NCBI GenBank assembly: GCA_900549195.1
Contig: URNK01000059.1
Span: 1-9,912 of the forward strand
Direction: 5' to 3'
Source: an uncultured Collinsella sp.
GTDB lineage: Bacteria > Actinomycetota > Coriobacteriia > Coriobacteriales > Coriobacteriaceae
Length of the DNA: 9,912 bases
Shown: one piece after another, positions 6,891-9,912 of the stretch
Numbering within the stretch: the first letter of the stretch is position 1
Layout: each line of letters starts with the position of its first letter
Translations under genes and position numbers: made by a program
Notes under the pieces: model-generated
Database searches by the model: none
What the model was told of the DNA's origin: nothing
The model's input: the letters and a program-made list of their open reading frames with translations, nothing else

Positions 6891-7899
6891 CACCAAGCGG
6901 GACAGACTTCTGTATCTTGGATCGAGGCAGTTGCTCCACCAGTGGTATAGCCACCGCGCGATACATTGCCTTTGCTGCCGACCCAATTGAAGCCGCCGTC
7001 GTACCCCGGATTGGGCGAACGCATCCACCATGAGTCACCGAAACAGATGACGGCATTGTTGGAATCCCGTGTAACCTTACCTACAAATGCCTCGTACTGT
7101 GTGCCCTCTTTGCTAATCCAAGTGTAGCCATCCCAGCGAGGACGGGGCGAATCGGCATTAACAATCTCAGAATCGCTAAGGCAAAATAACTTGTCCACAG
7201 TCGGTGTCACAGCAGCATTCTTGTCTGCACCCCCCACGTTATTCGTGAGTTTCTTAACCGGCTTCACCTTGGACTGGAGTTCAGACGGCATCAAGTTCCA
7301 AATATAGCCGGAGTTCATCTTCTGGCGGAGATCCGACTTCTCCCAGCCGCCGGCGTTGGTTGCCGTAGGGTTCATCCAAGAGTTGAAGTTCATAGAAGTC
7401 GTGAGAAAAGTTAGTCCCGCCTTGCCGGAACCATCTGCCAAGTCGTCGTGGTTGATGCCGATAATCTTGTACTCAAGCGTCTGGCCGTCGGTCAGCTTCA
7501 TCGAGAACTTCGTCCCTGCATCCATGGCTGCCTTAGCCTTGGCGTAGGCGGGCGAAGCCTCGCCCTTCGCCGCGATGTCCTCGGCCACGGCCTTCTGCTC
7601 GTCCAAGGTCCAGTCCTTCACGTCCTTGGCGACAGTTGCCTGAACAGTCGCGGAATCGGCCCCGGCGGAGCCGCCGCCGGATGCTCCGCCGCCCTCAGTA
7701 CCAGCGCTAGTCCCGCTGTTCACCGTGTTGCCTACCAGGTTGAACTGGTTTCGGATGGCTCCGGCCACGCCGGGTCCCGCGAAAACGATCACCAGGCCGA
7801 TGACCGCGATGATCAGGACGTACTCGATGATAGATTGGCCTCGGAGGCGGGTATTCCTAGGAGATACCCCCCCCGAAGGTTCTGCGCCGCTGCATACAT
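6884..7899 (-). CDS. Flp-type prepilin with C-terminal DUF6273 domain, apparently phase-variable and OFF
   Basis: This is a predicted surface pilin or pseudopilin. The segment RLRG|QSIIEYVLIIAVIG has the class III prepilin signal: cleavage after Gly, Glu at +5, then a hydrophobic helix for membrane storage and fibre assembly. A Gly/Ser/Ala linker follows (NSGTSAGTEGGGASGGG). The rest matches the DUF6273 pattern: WEKSDLRQKMNSGYIWNLMP, TVDKLFCLSDSEIV, WWMRSP and the end VCPAWCF. The frame has no ATG; its only far-upstream start is a TTG inside the IS without a Shine-Dalgarno. The ATG at 7899-7897 has AAGGGAG 8 nt upstream but is out of frame by one base across a run of eight G (7867-7874). With nine G the product would be 338 residues beginning MYAAAQNLRGGVSPR. 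A promoter is not visible, and an IS3 element lies 27 bp upstream. The protein type is clear; the phase state is inferred and a sequencing error in the G-run remains possible. Confidence 0.8.
7867..7874 (-). repeat. Poly-G tract (8 G on the coding strand) in the pilin 5' end
   Basis: Eight consecutive G lie between the ATG at 7899 and the prepilin signal. In the present register the ATG frame reads through to a TGA within the signal-helix coding region, and the second ATG (7895) reads to TAG shortly after the tract. Nine G joins the first ATG to the pilin frame; seven G joins the second. This is the classic layout of a slipped-strand switch inside a coding region. Confidence 0.85.
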
Positions 7900-7907
7900 A
7901 TGCGACA

Positions 7908-7914
7908 CTCCCTT
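7908..7914 (-). promoter_or_regulatory. Shine-Dalgarno of the pilin gene
   Basis: AAGGGAG is followed by an 8-nt spacer and then ATG (7899-7897). It marks that ATG, not the distant in-frame TTG, as the natural start. The site survived the IS insertion, whose edge is 11 nt upstream. Confidence 0.75.
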
Positions 7915-7925
7915 CGTATGGGGAT

Positions 7926-7949
7926 TGGAGTGGGAAGGATAAACTGGAC
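7926..7949 (+). repeat. IS3 inverted repeat, orfB side
   Basis: Begins TGGAGTGGGAAGGATAAAC and continues with TGGAC. It matches the reverse complement of 9157-9180 at 20 of 24 positions. The match resumes weakly with TTAAG further in. Confidence 0.85.
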
Positions 7950-7965
7950 TTTCTTTTAAGGATCC

Positions 7966-8868
7966 TCAAGCGTATTGCCGCTCGTATTCCACTGGAGACA
8001 TGTAGCCCAGGGTGGAATGCATGCGCACCCTATTGTAATAGAGCTCTATGTACTTGAAGATGTCCTGCTTGGCCTCGTCCCTCGTCCCATAGCTCCTCTC
8101 TTTCACCAATTCCCTTTTCAGCGTCTTGAAGAACGACTCGGCCACCGCGTTGTCCAGCGGCGTGCCGGGCCTTGATACCGACTGGACTATGCCATGCGAG
8201 TCCAGACACCGCCGGAAGGAACGGGAGGTGTACTGCGCGCCCTGATCGTCATGGAAGACGAGGCTGCCGTCATCTGGCGGACCCTCCCTGCCGACCGCCT
8301 GCTCCATCGCGTCGATCGCGACCTTCTCGGTGATGCGCTCGGACATCGACCAGCCCACGACCTTGCGGGAGAAGGCGTCTATCACGGCTGCGAGATAGAG
8401 CCACCCTTCTCTTGTGGGTATGTAGGTGATGTCGCCCACCCAAAGCCTGTTGCGCTCGCCCACGGTGAAAGCGCGCTCTACCAGGTTCAACCGAGGGTCT
8501 CCCGGCTCGACCTTCTTCTGGATGCGGTGTTTTCGGGTCGCGCCCCTTCCGGCGAGCCCGAGCTTCTGCATGATGCGGAGCACGCGCTTCTCGCTCACGG
8601 CGATGCCGCTTTTTCGCAGTTCGCGGTTGATGCGCCGGTAGCCGTAACGGCCCTTGTGCCGCTCGAAGGCCTCGACGACGAAACCTTCGATCGCCTCCCG
8701 CTCTATCTGGGCGTCGGACTTCTTCCGGCCGAGATACTCGTAGAAACCGGATTTCGAGACTTTCATCAGCCCGCATGCCTTCCTGATGGGGCCGATCTCG
8801 CCCCTATGCTCTTTGAGGAACTCGAACCTCACGCATGGTCTTGACTCAAGAAGGCCCGGAAATTTTTT
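7966..8868 (-). CDS. IS3-family transposase orfB (integrase core)
   Basis: This is the catalytic half of the IS3 transposase, made as a fusion to orfA by a -1 frameshift. Seen: the HTH_21-like stretch ERHKGRYGYRRINRELRKSG, the first catalytic Asp in WVGDITYI (codon 8433-8431), the second in FHDDQGAQYTS (codon 8247-8245), and Glu in DNAVAESFFKTLK (codon 8139-8137). The second Asp and the Glu are separated by 35 residues, the DD(35)E spacing of the family. The C-terminus YYNRVRMHSTLGYMSPVEYE is also typical. The second Asp is preceded by Asp where most relatives have Ser (HSDQG). The start given is the frameshift point; a GTG at 8832 overlapping the orfA stop lacks a Shine-Dalgarno. The frame is intact. 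Confidence 0.95.
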   Translation of the reverse strand, partial: KKFPGLLESRPCVRFEFLKEHRGEIGPIRKACGLMKVSKSGFYEYLGRKKSDAQIEREAIEGFVVEAFERHKGRYGYRRINRELRKSGIAVSEKRVLRIMQKLGLAGRGATRKHRIQKKVEPGDPRLNLVERAFTVGERNRLWVGDITYIPTREGWLYLAAVIDAFSRKVVGWSMSERITEKVAIDAMEQAVGREGPPDDGSLVFHDDQGAQYTSRSFRRCLDSHGIVQSVSRPGTPLDNAVAESFFKTLKRELVKERSYGTRDEAKQDIFKYIELYYNRVRMHSTLGYMSPVEYERQYA

Positions 8869-9128
8869 AGTATCTCGTTCTCGCGCTCGAGCTCCTCGAC
8901 CTTCTTCTTGAGCTTCACGATCTCGTAGTCCTTGTTGATCTTCGGGGAGCCGTTTCCGGGGAACGCGCCGTCTCCCATCTCCTCGTATTCGCGGGCCCAC
9001 CTTCTCAGCGTCGAATCCTTTATGCCGAGTTCCTCCGATAGGCCTTTGACCGTCATTTCCCCGGACAGGACCACCTTTGCCGCCGAGACCTTGAACTGCC
9101 TGTCGTATCGCTTTCTTCTTTGGGTCAT
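8829..9128 (-). CDS. IS3-family transposase orfA (DNA-binding half)
   Basis: OrfA of 99 residues binds the element ends and supplies the N-terminus of the OrfAB transposase. Seen: a helix-turn-helix (MTVKGLSEELGIKDSTLRRW) at about residues 25-44, then a leucine-zipper-like coiled coil (VKLKKKVEELERENEILKN) before the end. The ATG at 9128 is preceded by AAAGG with an 8-nt spacer; a GTG three codons upstream lies inside that site. Near its 3' end is the slippery heptamer that moves ribosomes into orfB. If no slip occurs, the protein ends at TGA 8831-8829. Confidence 0.93.
   Translation of the reverse strand: MTQRRKRYDRQFKVSAAKVVLSGEMTVKGLSEELGIKDSTLRRWAREYEEMGDGAFPGNGSPKINKDYEIVKLKKKVEELERENEILKNFRAFLSQDHA
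8862..8868 (-). promoter_or_regulatory. Programmed -1 frameshift site of the IS3 element
   Basis: The minus strand reads A AAA AAT in the orfA frame (codons CTA AAA AAT TTC). A -1 slip gives AAA AAA TTT CCG, exactly the open orfB frame. A small stem TCTTG/CAAGA follows about 12 nt downstream and may stimulate the shift. Confidence 0.8.
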
Positions 9129-9156
9129 CTTGAACACCTTTCGCTCTTAACTAGGT

Positions 9157-9180
9157 GTCCAATTCATCATACCCACTCCA
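9157..9180 (-). repeat. IS3 inverted repeat, orfA side
   Basis: Read inward on the minus strand it begins TGGAGTGGGTATGATGAAT and continues TGGAC. It supplies the last codons and the neighbouring stop of the truncated integrase-like ORF. Confidence 0.85.
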
Positions 9181-9463
9181 GATCTCTGCCATGTCGAGGT
9201 GCGAGATCAAATCCTTGGCGCGCTCGCCGGAGTGGTATGCCTTGTTCGGCGCCACCTTCCTGTAGAGCTTCTTGAGCTTCGTCTTCCCCTTGTTGCCCGG
9301 CGGCATCTCCGTCTCAGGTGGCAGCCCTAGGAAGGACAGGACGCCGGGCAGGTCGCACAGCATCACGTCCTCGATGTCGGCCTTGGCCGCCAGGTCGACG
9401 ACTCTCTGCGCTGTCGGCGAGATGTTCGGGGTGCTGCTACCGCCCGCTGGTTCGGAAGCTGGC

Positions 9464-9483
9464 GGGCAGTAGCGGGCAGTAGC
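9464..9483 (-). repeat. Tandem 10-bp repeat inside the integrase-like ORF
   Basis: GGGCAGTAGC occurs twice in a row (plus strand) and a degenerate third unit (GGCAGCAGC) follows. Just before it, GCCCGC (9442-9447) and GCGGGC (9462-9467) form an inverted pair. The repeat lies where the catalytic box of the integrase would be expected, so slippage or deletion here may explain its loss. Confidence 0.6.
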
Positions 9484-9912
9484 GGCAGCAGCGGTGTGGC
9501 TCGATAGGCCCGAATATCCGTAAGGAAGGTGCTCGCTCTCATATGTGCTGATATGCCTCGCCTCGCGAACCTTGGGATGCTTCCTGAGGTAATCCCTCAA
9601 TTCGAGCCACTCTTTATGCTCATAACGCTTCGAAATCGTTTCCCCGTCGACAGTTTCCTTCACATAATGGTATGTTCGAACGCCTTCGAACTTGCCGAAC
9701 CCGTTCTCGACGCTGAAGTTTCTGAACCAGCGCGAAAACCCATTCAGGTCCATGAAGTTGACTTGGGGATGCCTGTCTTTCGTTCGTTCGAATGAGTGGA
9801 CGAGCGGAGTGCCTTTGACTTGTTCCAGGCCGAAGGCTTCCATTTCGCGGGCCTGCTCCTTTTTCCAGAATTCGAGATACGACGTCAGCGTCTCGCTTAT
9901 CGAGATCCTCCG

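Larger units (their letters stand above)
7926..9180 (-). mobile_element. Complete IS3-family insertion sequence, 1255 bp
   Basis: Two overlapping ORFs (orfA, orfB) lie between imperfect 24-bp inverted repeats: the outer TGGAGTGGG is identical at both ends and 20 of 24 bases match overall. The element is flanked by GAT on each side (7923-7925 and 9181-9183), a 3-bp target duplication as usual for IS3 relatives. This fixes the boundaries to the base. It sits between the integrase-like ORF and the pilin gene and reads in the same direction as both. All parts needed for transposition look intact. Confidence 0.93.
9151..9912 (-). pseudogene. Tyrosine-recombinase-like ORF, 5'-partial and 3'-truncated by the IS3 element
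   Basis: The frame is open to the window edge. Its first residues, RRISISETLTSYLEFWKKEQ, followed by FGLEQVKGTPLVHSF, and then NGFSRWFRNFSVENGF, resemble the core of phage-type tyrosine integrases of Coriobacteriia. In such proteins a phrase like GYSGL is soon followed by an HxLRHT box. Here GYSGLS runs into SHTAAAATARYCPP, with no HxxR, so the catalytic centre seems lost. The remaining tail (QRVVDLAAKADIEDVM onward, then a basic KGKTKLKKLYRKV) I do not recognise. The last host codon is Ile at 9183-9181; the nine residues after it and the TAG come from the IS repeat. Before the insertion the frame would have run on into the pilin start region. The integrase relation is recognition only. Confidence 0.55.

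Noticed and set aside
6514..7056. 180-codon minus-strand and 126-codon plus-strand frames (6653-7033) across the pilin 3' end
   Set aside because: Both overlap the DUF6273 coding region and the terminator, and show no family pattern or convincing start.
7967..7969. TTG as the start of the pilin (361 residues)
   Set aside because: It lies inside the IS and overlaps the orfB stop. It has no Shine-Dalgarno, and the extra residues do not resemble a prepilin leader. The ATG at 7899 with its ribosome binding site fits better.
7936..7969. Possible outward promoter at the IS3 end (TTGAGG and AT-rich bases after it)
   Set aside because: No -10 hexamer at acceptable spacing was found, so I do not annotate it.
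7943..9161. Shorter IS3 boundaries starting at the inner TGGAC
   Set aside because: No target duplication is found there, whereas boundaries at TGGAGTGGG give a perfect GAT duplication and a longer inverted repeat.
1..9912. CRISPR array, tRNA or rRNA genes
   Set aside because: No regularly spaced repeats, cloverleaf signals or rRNA-like stretches were seen.

Overview
The window looks like a high-GC chromosome of the Coriobacteriia, most likely a gut Collinsella-like organism. The basis is GC-rich codon use, the conserved run dxr, rseP, ispG, proS, and a downstream accessory region with an IS1249-type element, a Flp-type prepilin carrying a DUF6273 domain and an integrase of a style I associate with this class. 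The assignment rests on recognition of these proteins, not on a search.

Positions 1-4996, plus strand, are a compact housekeeping operon. It holds the 3' two thirds of dxr (MEP isoprenoid pathway), an RseP-type site-2 protease, ispG (MEP pathway again, TTG start) and proS (proline-tRNA ligase). Gaps are 0 to 25 nt. The protease carries an extra block of about 110 residues, containing a winged-helix-like DNA-binding motif, in the loop that should face the cytosol.

Positions 5032-6416 hold the proS terminator, fused to the left inverted repeat of an IS1249-type (IS256 family) insertion sequence with one very GC-rich transposase gene. Positions 6417-6830 are non-coding and contain only small repeats. 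The genes on either side of this stretch converge on it.

Positions 6831-9912, minus strand, are the accessory block. Upstream (at the window's right edge) is an ORF that begins like a tyrosine recombinase but lacks the expected catalytic HxxR box. It is cut by a complete IS3-family element (7926-9180, 3-bp target duplication GAT, 24-bp inverted repeats, programmed -1 frameshift). Downstream of the IS is a prepilin with a class III signal (G|QSIIE), a Gly/Ser/Ala-rich linker and a C-terminal DUF6273 domain, followed by a strong terminator.

The most interesting signal is in the pilin gene. It has no ATG in frame, but an ATG with a good Shine-Dalgarno sequence lies just upstream and is separated from the pilin frame by a run of exactly eight G. 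Nine G would put that ATG in frame. This looks like a slipped-strand, phase-variable pilin switch captured in the OFF register, with an IS inserted 27 bp upstream of the start codon.
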